64,000 nt of DNA, taken from positions 1 through 64,000 of the forward strand of contig NZ_JAIMFO010000007.1 in NCBI RefSeq assembly GCF_019795105.1, read 5' to 3'. The notes beneath the pieces are model-generated. The model was not told the origin of the DNA. It did not search any database and saw nothing but the letters and a program-made list of their open reading frames with translations. How positions within the stretch are numbered: the first letter of the stretch is position 1; every line of letters begins with the position of its first letter. This DNA is from Collinsella ureilytica (GTDB lineage: Bacteria; Actinomycetota; Coriobacteriia; Coriobacteriales; Coriobacteriaceae). Shown piece after piece: positions 38,630 to 46,059 of the stretch. Position numbers and translations under genes: made by a program.

Positions 38630-38781
38630 CCCTTACAGCCCTATGGATGAGAAACTGGGAGTGAATGCAAATAATTCCTTCCAACAATTCGTTCGATAGC
38701 GCTGGCTATTCTGGATACGAAGTTTGACAATCAAGGAGCGCGAGCTTAAGCCTTGTTAACAGAACTTACAAAAAATAAGGC

Positions 38782-38810
38782 TTGCGTCCTCCTTACCTAA
38801 CGTGCATAAT
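38782..38810 (+). promoter_or_regulatory. Promoter of the tRNA-His/tRNA-Lys pair
   Basis: TTGCGT (38782-38787) and CATAAT (38805-38810) are separated by 17 bases and lie 29 bases before tRNA-His. Confidence 0.6.
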
Positions 38811-38839
38811 GAGCAAGCGCTTTGCGCGAGGGATACACG

Positions 38840-38916
38840 GTGGGTGTAGCTCAGTTGGTTAGAGCGACGGACTGTGGCTCCGTAGGTCGAGGGTTCGAGT
38901 CCCTTTACCCACCCCA
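38840..38916 (+). tRNA. tRNA-His (GTG)
   Basis: Cloverleaf with acceptor GTGGGTG/TACCCAC, D-loop AGCTCAGTTGGTTAGAGC, anticodon GTG in CTGTGGC and T-arm GGGTTCGAGTCCC. Base 38839 is G and the discriminator is C, giving the G-1:C73 pair unique to tRNA-His. CCA is encoded. Confidence 0.97.
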
Positions 38917-38941
38917 CTTCCTTCCCTTGCCTCGCACATAT

Positions 38942-39018
38942 GGATCGTTAGCTCAGCTGGCCAGAGCAGGGGACTCTTAATCCCAAGGTCCAGGGTTCGA
39001 ATCCCTGACGATCCACCA
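38942..39018 (+). tRNA. tRNA-Lys (CTT)
   Basis: Acceptor GGATCGT/ACGATCC, D-loop AGCTCAGCTGG, anticodon CTT in CTCTTAA, T-arm CAGGGTTCGAATCCCTG, and encoded CCA. It follows tRNA-His by 25 bases. Confidence 0.97.
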
Positions 39019-39076
39019 TAAAACCTCAGGTAGGGCACCGAGTGTGGTGCCCTATTTTCAATCATTTTTCTGTCTC

Positions 39077-39144
39077 ATATGGTTATGTCGCAACCGAAGC
39101 GGCACCCGATCACGGAGAGAACCGCCGAGTAAACGTAAATAATG
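39077..39144 (+). repeat. Third, partial copy of an arm segment
   Basis: Matches 40958-41029 of the right arm in the same orientation (TGGTTA, GCAACCGAAGCGGCACCCGA, GGAGAGAACCGCCGA, AAACGTAAATAATGGG) with a few substitutions. It starts 58 bases after tRNA-Lys. Confidence 0.85.
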
Positions 39145-39600
39145 GGCTATAGGATGAAGAGTCTATCCGACGTGGTTGCGGAGCGTGAACTACGCAAGCG
39201 CGTCACCGAGTTGCGATCCCTCAAGCGTCTACTCTTCGTTAACCATCGTGGCGAGGTCGTTTACATCAAATTGAGAAACTGGGTAGTATTCGTAATGAAG
39301 ACGCCCGGACAGTATGCATTGTACCTTCCCCGGGCGTTGTTCGTGTCTTGGCTGCCTTCACTCGATTTTCCCGGAATTAAATTATGTGGATCTGGAAAGC
39401 AGTAGCTTTGAGGTTGGACAAAAAGTGTGCTCTTTCTTGTGGTGTTCTCACTGGTAAACCGCACTATTTCGAGTTTGAAAATTGAATTTGATCTGGAGCT
39501 GGAAATAAATAAAACAAGTGTTATAGGAAAAAGCGTGTTCAGATTTTACAAATATCAGAGCTAGAGCATGTTACATACGTTTTTCAATTTCTTTATATAG
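39145..39600. other. 456-bp spacer without a supported gene
   Basis: AT-rich towards its end. An open frame 39142-39405 (87 codons; RKRVTELRSLKRLLFVNHRG, then hydrophobic stretches) starts inside the partial repeat and has no ribosome site, so I do not call it a gene. A hairpin ACGCCCGG/CCGGGCGT lies at 39301-39337 without a T-run. Confidence 0.5.
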
Positions 39601-40311
39601 GGGTATCCCGAACTAGTACGCCGCCCGGCTCGTGAGCGGGCATATAGCGCCTCTGGTGAGCCGCTAAAGGTGCGAGGCAAACACGCCGGAGTTGGTGGTG
39701 TGCGTGAGAAAGAATGGCCGAGGCGTGAGAAGGGGGAACGTAATCGCTATTCCGTAAACTACAAAGCCGTGACCGGGAAAAGCTATGCCCAAAGATTTCA
39801 AAGCTCAAGCGTATCGAACCGGACGGCAGAGAGCCTACGGATTGAAGCCGTTCGTATTTTGCGGGAATGTGACGGTAAGGATTATGAGCGAATGGTTGCC
39901 GTTTCGTGTCGTACTGGCAAACGTGTGGCGCCTACGTTTGACAATAAGCCAAGCAGGCTCCGATGCGCATTTACAGCAGCTGATGCGCGAAAGATTAATT
40001 CTGAACCAGGAGGCGTGGTGACGCTGCACAATCATCCGGGAAGCAGTGCCCCGTCATGGACTGACATAAAAACAGTGGCTACAAACTCATGCATCAGGGC
40101 ATCATTAATTGCATGCCATGATGGGACTGTGTATGAGGTAAAGTGCGATGAACCGAGGATCGTAGATGTGTTTAAGCACTATATAAAGGCCGTGAAGAAT
40201 GAAAAACCAAACGTTTCAGATCTTGGTATAATCCAAGCTGACGCACTAAATATGTTCTTGCAGAGCAGGGAGGCGAAGAAATGGCTGACGATCCGAAAGC
40301 TGGGCGCTTAA
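39601..40311 (+). CDS. Orphan toxin cassette: capsid-protein joint plus JAB-like C-terminus
   Basis: An open frame of 236 codons that begins right after a TAG at 39598 and has no proper start. The first ~25 codons are the 73-bp homology to the capsid-toxin gene, in the same frame (PELVRRPARERAYSASGEPL). The rest is unrelated to that gene's toxin and contains VVTLHNHPGSSAPSWTDI and ASLIACHDGTVYEVK, close to the HxH-Px-PSxxD metal motif of JAB/MPN-type domains seen at the ends of phage and polymorphic-toxin proteins. It looks like a displaced alternative C-terminus that is silent unless joined to a capsid body. A GTG at 39670 could start it but lacks a ribosome site. Confidence 0.75.
   Translation, partial: GYPELVRRPARERAYSASGEPLKVRGKHAGVGGVREKEWPRREKGERNRYSVNYKAVTGKSYAQRFQSSSVSNRTAESLRIEAVRILRECDGKDYERMVAVSCRTGKRVAPTFDNKPSRLRCAFTAADARKINSEPGGVVTLHNHPGSSAPSWTDIKTVATNSCIRASLIACHDGTVYEVKCDEPRIVDVFKHYIKAVKNEKPNVSDLGIIQADALNMFLQSREAKKWLTIRKLGA
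39605..39677 (+). repeat. 73-bp inverted homology, right copy
   Basis: Identical at 72 of 73 positions to the reverse complement of 37911-37983; the one difference is near the 3' end (AAGGTGCGAGG versus AAGTTGCGAGG). Beyond it the two modules share nothing until the long arms begin. Confidence 0.95.
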
Positions 40312-40463
40312 CAAACGAGGAGCTTGAAGAGCTTGAGGAGAGTGGAGCTATCTTTTGTTATGCCCCCATCTTCACTGAAGAGGAGAAAGCGCTTATCGGT
40401 AACATGCCTCCTTTAAGTGAAGAGCAGCATAGAGAGATATTTAGAAAGTGCGGTCTAGTATAA
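40281..40463 (+). CDS. Small acidic protein after the orphan cassette, candidate immunity
   Basis: A 60-residue, Glu-rich protein (NEELEELEESGAI; SEEQHREIFRK). GGGAGG precedes the ATG at a good distance, and it overlaps the end of the cassette frame by 31 bases. Its position matches that of the 79-residue gene in the other module, so it may be the antidote or partner of the JAB-like domain. No homology is recognised. Confidence 0.65.
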   Translation: MADDPKAGRLTNEELEELEESGAIFCYAPIFTEEEKALIGNMPPLSEEQHREIFRKCGLV

Positions 40464-40480
40464 GCAATAAGGTGACCTCG

Positions 40481-40845
40481 ATGAACCGTGATGATATGCA
40501 CGCTGTTGCCTATCGCGTTCTTCGCTATCTAGATGCCTGCCAAAAGGCGGCGTTGAGCCTGTTGAAGAACTAGCAGAAAAGGCCGCAGGCGTTTCTGATC
40601 GCTATTTTGCTACGGTACTTACATCGCTGGCAGACGATGGTCTCGTGAGTGGTATTTCTGTTACTGATTATATCGACGGTAGTACAGGTGTTATCTTTCG
40701 CGAGACTCGCCTCACACTTGCAGGAGCTGAGTACCTAAGCGAAAACGCCATGATGGCAAAAGCGCGAAAGCTTGCAGGCACTGCCTTTGAGGCTGCCGTT
40801 GCGTCTTTCGTCGCTTCTCTTGTACGTGCTGCAAATATGGGCTAA
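40481..40845 (+). pseudogene. YjcQ-like winged-helix protein, frameshifted (right copy)
   Basis: Starts MNRDDMHAVAYRVLRYLDAC and, as in the left copy, goes out of frame at CAAAAGG (40541-40547), where the zero frame ends soon at a TAG. The -1 frame continues with VEPVEELAEKAAGVSDRYF to the stop at 40845. A four-residue repeat (VAS-FVAS) marks the 12-base insertion. Terminator at 40875. Confidence 0.75.
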
Positions 40846-40874
40846 GCATACATTTCAACGAAATACGGGCTTTT

Positions 40875-40906
40875 AGGGCTTCGCATGTGCGAAGCCCTTT
40901 TCTTTT
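40875..40906 (+). terminator. Terminator of the right yjcQ-like gene
   Basis: AGGGCTTCGCA (40875-40885) pairs with TGCGAAGCCCT (40888-40898), followed by TTTTCTTTT. Confidence 0.9.
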
Positions 40907-41108
40907 GCTGCGTGACGTACCTACGAACATACCAAGCGGCAGGAGGCGGCCAACGCCTCAGATGGTTACGCCGCAACCGAAGCGGCACCCGATCGCGGAG
41001 AGAACCGCCGAACAAACGTAAATAATGGGACAAAAGGGGCTTCGGAAAAATTGTTGAGGGTCAACTTGAGGCTCAAGCCATGCCTAGACTTTGCTGTGAG
41101 TGGGAAAG

Positions 41109-41202
41109 TGTGCATTTTGGTGTCGTTTCGCCCATTTTTGCCCGCACTTGGCGTCAAATCTGTGCTTCGAGGACAATAAATGTACCAATAGTAACCCCCT
41201 AC
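41109..41202 (-). repeat. Dispersed ~95-bp repeat, copy C
   Basis: Reverse-complement copy of 36392-36487, forming the outer end of the right arm. The conserved cores are intact apart from single changes. Confidence 0.9.
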
Positions 41203-41306
41203 TTAGAAAACCGATGAGAATGCAAGCGGTAAAACGTGAACGTGTACATATTCCCGTTCAGTGCTGATACACTGCAGCTATGTCGTACGTAAGGAGAAGA
41301 GCGTAT

Positions 41307-41993
41307 ATGTCGGCTGATCACATGAAATGTTTGGATGAGTCAGGAAAGCCTTTTGCTGCGGCTATCTTTGATATGGATGGTGTCATCATCGACTCGGAGA
41401 TCATGTATTTGCGAGAATACCTCGAGATGTCTCAGGAATTTGGCATGGGACTTACCGAGCAAACCGTTTTTGATCTCGTCGGTGGTTCGAACCAGGAGTT
41501 CAAGCGCGCTCTCGTATCATGGTGGGCTGCAGCAGGCAGAACCTACACCGAAGCGGAGGCAGAGGCGGCGTATCATGCGTGGGCAGAACCCCGTGGGCGA
41601 GACTATCGCGCCATCATGAACCCCGGCGTGTTCGAAACGCTCACTGATCTAAAGTTGCGCGGGATTCGCTTAGCACTTGCCTCATCTTCACCTATGGATA
41701 ATATCTGTGAGGTGCTGGATGCGTGCGGTCTTGTTGACATGTTTGAGATCGTAGTCTCTGGCGATGATTTTGAAGAAAGCAAGCCAAATCCTGCGGTGTA
41801 TCTTCATGCGGTTGAAAAGCTTGGTCTCAAGCCGGGCGCTTGTTGTTGTATTGAGGATTCAGTCCCGGGCATTACCGCAGGCAAACGTGCTGGTTTAACG
41901 GTCATTGCGAAGCGGGAAGAGCGCTTTGGATTTTCTCAAGACGAGGCAGATTTGATTATTGATGAAATTCCGGATCTCTTGCAGGTTCTGTAA
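41307..41993 (+). CDS. HAD-superfamily phosphatase (beta-phosphoglucomutase-like)
   Basis: A 228-residue HAD subfamily IA hydrolase. Motif I is FDMDGVIIDSE, motif II SSS (LALASSSPMD), motif III the Lys in ESKPNP, motif IV CCIEDSVPGI. Likely a sugar-phosphate phosphatase or beta-phosphoglucomutase; the cap is a helical C1 type. The ATG at 41307 follows AAGGAG by ten bases and is preferred over 41280. It lies just outside the right arm and precedes tcdA by 12 bases. Confidence 0.85.
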   Translation: MSADHMKCLDESGKPFAAAIFDMDGVIIDSEIMYLREYLEMSQEFGMGLTEQTVFDLVGGSNQEFKRALVSWWAAAGRTYTEAEAEAAYHAWAEPRGRDYRAIMNPGVFETLTDLKLRGIRLALASSSPMDNICEVLDACGLVDMFEIVVSGDDFEESKPNPAVYLHAVEKLGLKPGACCCIEDSVPGITAGKRAGLTVIAKREERFGFSQDEADLIIDEIPDLLQVL

Positions 41994-42005
41994 GGTAGAG
42001 CCCCA

Positions 42006-43016
42006 GTGAAACAACTCATGAAAAGCAAGCAGCTGCAAAGTGGCGTACAGCCTAGGCAATCTGCAACGCCAGTCACTCACGATCAACCTGATGCAAAACT
42101 TTTGCCCATTCTAGGCATCTCAGGCCTTTTAGCCCTCGAACAGGCTCGCGTGCTTGTTTTAGGGGTAGGGGGTGTGGGCTCAAATTGTGCCGAATCACTT
42201 GCACGAGCCCGTGTGGGCACCTTAGCAATTGTTGATGCCGATATCGTTTCGCTCACCAATATCAATCGCCAAGCAATTGCTTTTATGAGCACGGTTGGGC
42301 GTCCAAAAGTCGAGGTCATGCAGGACATGATTCACGACATTAATCCCGACTGCGCCGTTATTGCTCGCCAGACCCGAATTGAGGCTGCGAGCGTTTCGGT
42401 CTTGTTTGAGGAACTTGAAGAGGCTGTTGGTGGGTCGTTTGACTATATTATTGATGCAATCGATACCGTTTCGGTTAAGCTTGCTCTTGCTGAATTTGCG
42501 CAAACTCACGACCTTACGCTCATTAGCAGTATGGGTGGAGCAAACAAGCTGCACCCAGAGTGCTTGCGTATTGCAGATATTCACCAAACGGTGAACTGCA
42601 GGCTCTCGCGGATTATTCGCAAAGAATGCCGACGTCGAAAGATTCGCCACCTGAAGGTTCTCTATTCGTGTGAAAAGGCTCAGGTTGCAACCGCTCCAGT
42701 AGGTACTGAGCGCCACGAACGAGCAGGTATGGGAACGGTTCCTTATATGCCAGCGATCATGGGGCAGATGATTGCTGGCGAGGTCATTCGTACGGTTACC
42801 GGTGTGGGCTCAGACCCAGATACAGCCTCAAAGCGTTCTGCGCCGCCTGCCCAGACTCAATCTCTAGGAATTACTGTGGAATCATATGCACCCGAGACGA
42901 ACTCTGATGCACGTGGTCAATGTCAAGCCTTCGGCAAGGGTGCGGAGCCTGTTTGCGATCAAGTAAGGCCATGCACTTCAGAAATCGAATTACAACGGCG
43001 TTCGGTTGAGTTATGA
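42006..43016 (+). CDS. tcdA: tRNA threonylcarbamoyladenosine dehydratase
   Basis: A 336-residue E1-like (ThiF/MoeB-fold) enzyme that cyclises t6A37 of tRNA to ct6A using ATP. The nucleotide site is LGVGGVGSNCAESLARA with VDADIVSLTNINRQ; the conserved CRLSRIIRKECRRR region is the TcdA-specific basic segment. The last ~70 residues are a low-complexity extension not typical of the family. GTG at 42006 behind AAGG is proposed; an ATG at 42018 is the alternative. Its stop overlaps the TatD start. Confidence 0.88.
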   Translation: MKQLMKSKQLQSGVQPRQSATPVTHDQPDAKLLPILGISGLLALEQARVLVLGVGGVGSNCAESLARARVGTLAIVDADIVSLTNINRQAIAFMSTVGRPKVEVMQDMIHDINPDCAVIARQTRIEAASVSVLFEELEEAVGGSFDYIIDAIDTVSVKLALAEFAQTHDLTLISSMGGANKLHPECLRIADIHQTVNCRLSRIIRKECRRRKIRHLKVLYSCEKAQVATAPVGTERHERAGMGTVPYMPAIMGQMIAGEVIRTVTGVGSDPDTASKRSAPPAQTQSLGITVESYAPETNSDARGQCQAFGKGAEPVCDQVRPCTSEIELQRRSVEL

Positions 43017-43780
43017 CCTATCGCTTCTACGACATGCACTGCCATATTGATCACATAGCAGATGCTGAGTCGGTACTCTCGCATGCTCATGAGCTCGGTT
43101 GCGCTTTCTTATGCACGCCGGTCACTCCGCGAGAATCAAAATTGGCAGAGGAGCGGTTTGCAGCGCACCCGAATGTTCAAGTTGCGTATGGACTGCATCC
43201 CTGGTGGATTTCAGGCGACGATGATCAGGCGGTAGTAATTGCTGAGGCTGTTCGAGATGTGAGGCATGCACGTTTTATTGGCGAGATTGGCTTGGATTTT
43301 AGTAAAGCGCACCTTCCCATGCGGGGCGCTCAGGTTGAGGCCTTCGGGTGGATGTTACAGGCACTGGCTGAGCATCAGCATGCCGGGCGAGTTCTATCCT
43401 TGCATGCCGTAAAATCAGCTGGGCTTGTCCTCGATATGCTTGAACGCTTTGATCTTACGTCTTCTGCAACGTGCATCTTTCACTGGTTTTCGGGAACAAG
43501 TGACGAGCTTGGTCGCGCACGGGCGCTGGGGTGCTCCTTCTCGGTAAGTGAGCGAATGCTTGCGACTAAGCGTGGTCGGGAATACGCTCGGATTATTCCC
43601 GAGGAGTGCCTATTGCTCGAAACCGATGCTCCTCCAACCTTCGATACTTCCTATCCGGCAGAGAAGATGCTGGCTTCGCTTGAGGCAATCATAGAGCAGC
43701 TTGCCACAATTCGTGGGACAAATCGCCATTCACTTGCTGCACGCATTGCCGAGCGCTCGTCTGAGCTGCTTGGTATCTAG
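43013..43780 (+). CDS. TatD-family metal-dependent DNase
   Basis: A 255-residue TIM-barrel amidohydrolase-type nuclease. Metal ligands are visible in YDMHCHIDH, GEIGLDF, LSLHAVKS, IFHWFSG and LLETDAPP. It overlaps tcdA by four bases (ATGA), so the two are translationally coupled. The exact TatD/YcfH/YjjV subgroup is not resolved. Confidence 0.88.
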   Translation: MTYRFYDMHCHIDHIADAESVLSHAHELGCAFLCTPVTPRESKLAEERFAAHPNVQVAYGLHPWWISGDDDQAVVIAEAVRDVRHARFIGEIGLDFSKAHLPMRGAQVEAFGWMLQALAEHQHAGRVLSLHAVKSAGLVLDMLERFDLTSSATCIFHWFSGTSDELGRARALGCSFSVSERMLATKRGREYARIIPEECLLLETDAPPTFDTSYPAEKMLASLEAIIEQLATIRGTNRHSLAARIAERSSELLGI

Positions 43781-44235
43781 TCATTCATCTTGTAGCTCGT
43801 ATACGGTATTTCGCACACAGGTAGCACCCATCTGAGGCGTCCCAAGCTGGAGGGCTTGCTCATAAAGGCTACAGCCCACGTTGCATGACGCATTTAGTTG
43901 AGCCGCATCAAGCTGGAGGCGCGCTCGGGAGGTAGCTCCCGCGTTACTGCATTGCACGCGGCTGGATTATGCCAGCTGAAGGGAGCTGTTCAAATGGAGC
44001 GTTCGCCCATGAAGGTTACAGCCCACGCTACTCGAATTACTCAACCTCGAACACGCCAGTCGAAAGAGCCGATCAAACAAAGCGCCTGCTCATAAAGACA
44101 TCAATCAGTACTGCTCGACACGCTCCGCTGCATCATACCTAGGCGGAGCGGTTTGGGTATTTTGACGCAGGTAAGCTTAAAGCCCGTTTCATAAGATACC
44201 ATCTTCATGTTCACTGCAGTATTAAGGGAGTGCTC
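43781..44235. other. 455-bp spacer with degenerate repeats
   Basis: Contains diverged repeats such as AAGGCTACAGCCCACG (43866) and AAGGTTACAGCCCACG (~44013), and several AGCTGGAGG/AGCTGAAGG pieces. A hairpin follows at 44121. I see no gene. Confidence 0.55.
44121..44165 (+). terminator. Probable terminator of the tcdA-tatD unit
   Basis: CGCTCCGC (44121-44128) pairs with GCGGAGCG (44143-44150), with a 14-base loop and the weak T-rich tail GTTTGGGTATTTT. Confidence 0.55.
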
Positions 44236-45915
44236 ATGGCTGAGTTCATCTATCAAATGCATCAGGCTCGCAAGGCTCACGGCGACAAGGTTATCTTGGA
44301 CGATGTGACGCTGAGCTTTTTCCCCGGTGCCAAAATTGGCGTGGTAGGTCCAAATGGCATGGGAAAGTCTACCTTGCTCAAAATTATGGCTGGCATAGAA
44401 GAGGTTTCCAACGGTGATGCACGGCTTACCCCGGGGTATAGCGTTGGCATTTTATTGCAGGAGCCTCCGCTGGATGAGGACGCAACAGTCATTGAGAATG
44501 TGCGCCAAGCCTTCGGTTCAGTCTTGGCTCAAGTTGATCGATTCAACGAAATCGGCAATCTGATGGCCGAGCCTGACGCAGACTTTGATGCCTTGATGGC
44601 TGAGATGGGCAAGCTCCAAGATGAGATTGATGCAGCCGACGGCTGGGATATTGATTCCAAGCTCTCTGTTGCCATGGACGCCTTGCAACTTCCCGATTCT
44701 GATACGCCGGTGTCGCAGCTTTCTGGTGGTGAGCGCCGCCGCGTTGCTTTATGCAAGCTCTTACTTGAGGCTCCTGACCTGCTGTTGCTCGATGAGCCGA
44801 CCAACCACTTGGATGCAGAGAGCGTGCTTTGGCTTGAGCATTTCTTGAGCACCTATCCAGGTGCTGTTTTGGCTGTTACGCATGACCGGTATTTCTTGGA
44901 TCACGTTGCTGAGTGGATTTGCGAGGTAGATCGGGGTCGGCTCTATCCGTACAAGGGCAACTACACCACGTATTTGGAGACTAAGGCCGCTCGTTTAGCC
45001 GCTCAAGGCCAGCGCGAAGAGCGTTTGGCCAAGCGCATGGCAGCAGAGATCGAGTGGGTGCGCTCAAGCCCCAAGGCACGCCAGGCTAAGAATAAAGCTC
45101 GTTTGGCACGCTATGAAGAACTGGAAGTCGAAGCTCGCACAAGTCAGCGTCTGGACTATACCGACATCCGTATTCCAGTCGGCCCTCGGCTGGGTTCTAA
45201 GGTTCTTGAGGCACGTAATCTTTGCAAAGAATTTGATGGCCGCGTTCTCATTGATAACCTCTCATTTTCCTTGCCTCGAGCGGGAATCGTGGGCGTTATC
45301 GGTCCAAATGGTGTAGGTAAGTCCACGCTTTTCAAGATGATTATGGGAGACGAGCCCCTTACCTCAGGCGAGCTGGAGGTTGGCGAGACCGTTACGATCT
45401 CGTATGTAGATCAGAATCGTGCAGGTATTGATCCTGAGAAGACGCTTTGGGAGACGGTCTCAGACGGCTTGGATACCATGCATGTGGGGGAGAGCGAAGT
45501 ACCTTCTCGAGCCTATGTAGCGAGCTTTGGATTTAAGGGGTCAGACCAGCAAAAACGGGCTGGGGTTCTTTCTGGCGGTGAGCGTAATCGCCTCAATTTA
45601 GCTTTGACCCTAAAACAGGGCGGCAATCTCCTGTTGCTTGACGAGCCAACGAATGACCTTGATGTAGAAACCCTGTCTTCTCTTGAGAGCGCGCTTTTGG
45701 AGTTTCCTGGCTGCTCGGTTGTGATTAGCCACGACCGCATGTTCTTAGACCGTGTTGCTACACATATTTTGGCTTGGGAGGGAACGGATGAACATCCAGG
45801 TGCTTGGTATTGGTTTGAGGGTAACTTTGAAGCCTATCAAGAAAATCGTGTAGCGCGACTCGGAGAAGACGCGGCGCGCCCGCATCGCATTCGGCGCAAG
45901 CTCACGCGCGACTAG
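44236..45915 (+). CDS. ettA: ABC-F protein EttA (energy-dependent translational throttle)
   Basis: A 559-residue soluble ABC-F ATPase that binds the ribosomal E site and gates early elongation according to ATP/ADP. Two ATPase domains are present: Walker A GPNGMGKST and GPNGVGKST, signatures LSGGERRRVALCK and LSGGERNRLNLAL, Walker B LLLLDEPTNHLD and LLLLDEPTNDLD. The arm insertion in domain 1 and the linker (EEIEWVRSSPKARQAK-like) fit EttA, as does the length. AAGGGAG supports the ATG at 44236. Confidence 0.93.
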   Translation: MAEFIYQMHQARKAHGDKVILDDVTLSFFPGAKIGVVGPNGMGKSTLLKIMAGIEEVSNGDARLTPGYSVGILLQEPPLDEDATVIENVRQAFGSVLAQVDRFNEIGNLMAEPDADFDALMAEMGKLQDEIDAADGWDIDSKLSVAMDALQLPDSDTPVSQLSGGERRRVALCKLLLEAPDLLLLDEPTNHLDAESVLWLEHFLSTYPGAVLAVTHDRYFLDHVAEWICEVDRGRLYPYKGNYTTYLETKAARLAAQGQREERLAKRMAAEIEWVRSSPKARQAKNKARLARYEELEVEARTSQRLDYTDIRIPVGPRLGSKVLEARNLCKEFDGRVLIDNLSFSLPRAGIVGVIGPNGVGKSTLFKMIMGDEPLTSGELEVGETVTISYVDQNRAGIDPEKTLWETVSDGLDTMHVGESEVPSRAYVASFGFKGSDQQKRAGVLSGGERNRLNLALTLKQGGNLLLLDEPTNDLDVETLSSLESALLEFPGCSVVISHDRMFLDRVATHILAWEGTDEHPGAWYWFEGNFEAYQENRVARLGEDAARPHRIRRKLTRD

Positions 45916-46059
45916 CACGGCCACACCGCATTCGCGAAAGCTCACATGCAACTAGCGATTGTGGCAGAGAGGCGCTGTGTTCGCGCCTGATCCGCTGTAG
46001 CTCGCTGCGAATGCCCTATACTAGCCCTTGGTTTTAACCGTTCCCGCCTGGAGGAGCCT

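Larger units (their letters stand above)
40479..41208 (+). repeat. Right arm of the long inverted repeat (730 bp)
   Basis: Mirror image of 36387-37104. Compared with the left arm it has a 12-base in-frame insertion (four residues, near 40804-40815) in the yjcQ-like gene and scattered single changes. The homology starts two bases before the yjcQ-like ATG and ends at CCCCCTACTTAGAA. Confidence 0.95.

Noticed and set aside
39142-39405. 87-codon frame after tRNA-Lys
   Set aside because: Starts inside a repeat fragment, has no ribosome site and no family resemblance.
36344-41280. A complete prophage
   Set aside because: Only fragments of a capsid protein, toxin modules and a yjcQ-like gene are visible; no integrase, terminase, portal or tail genes.
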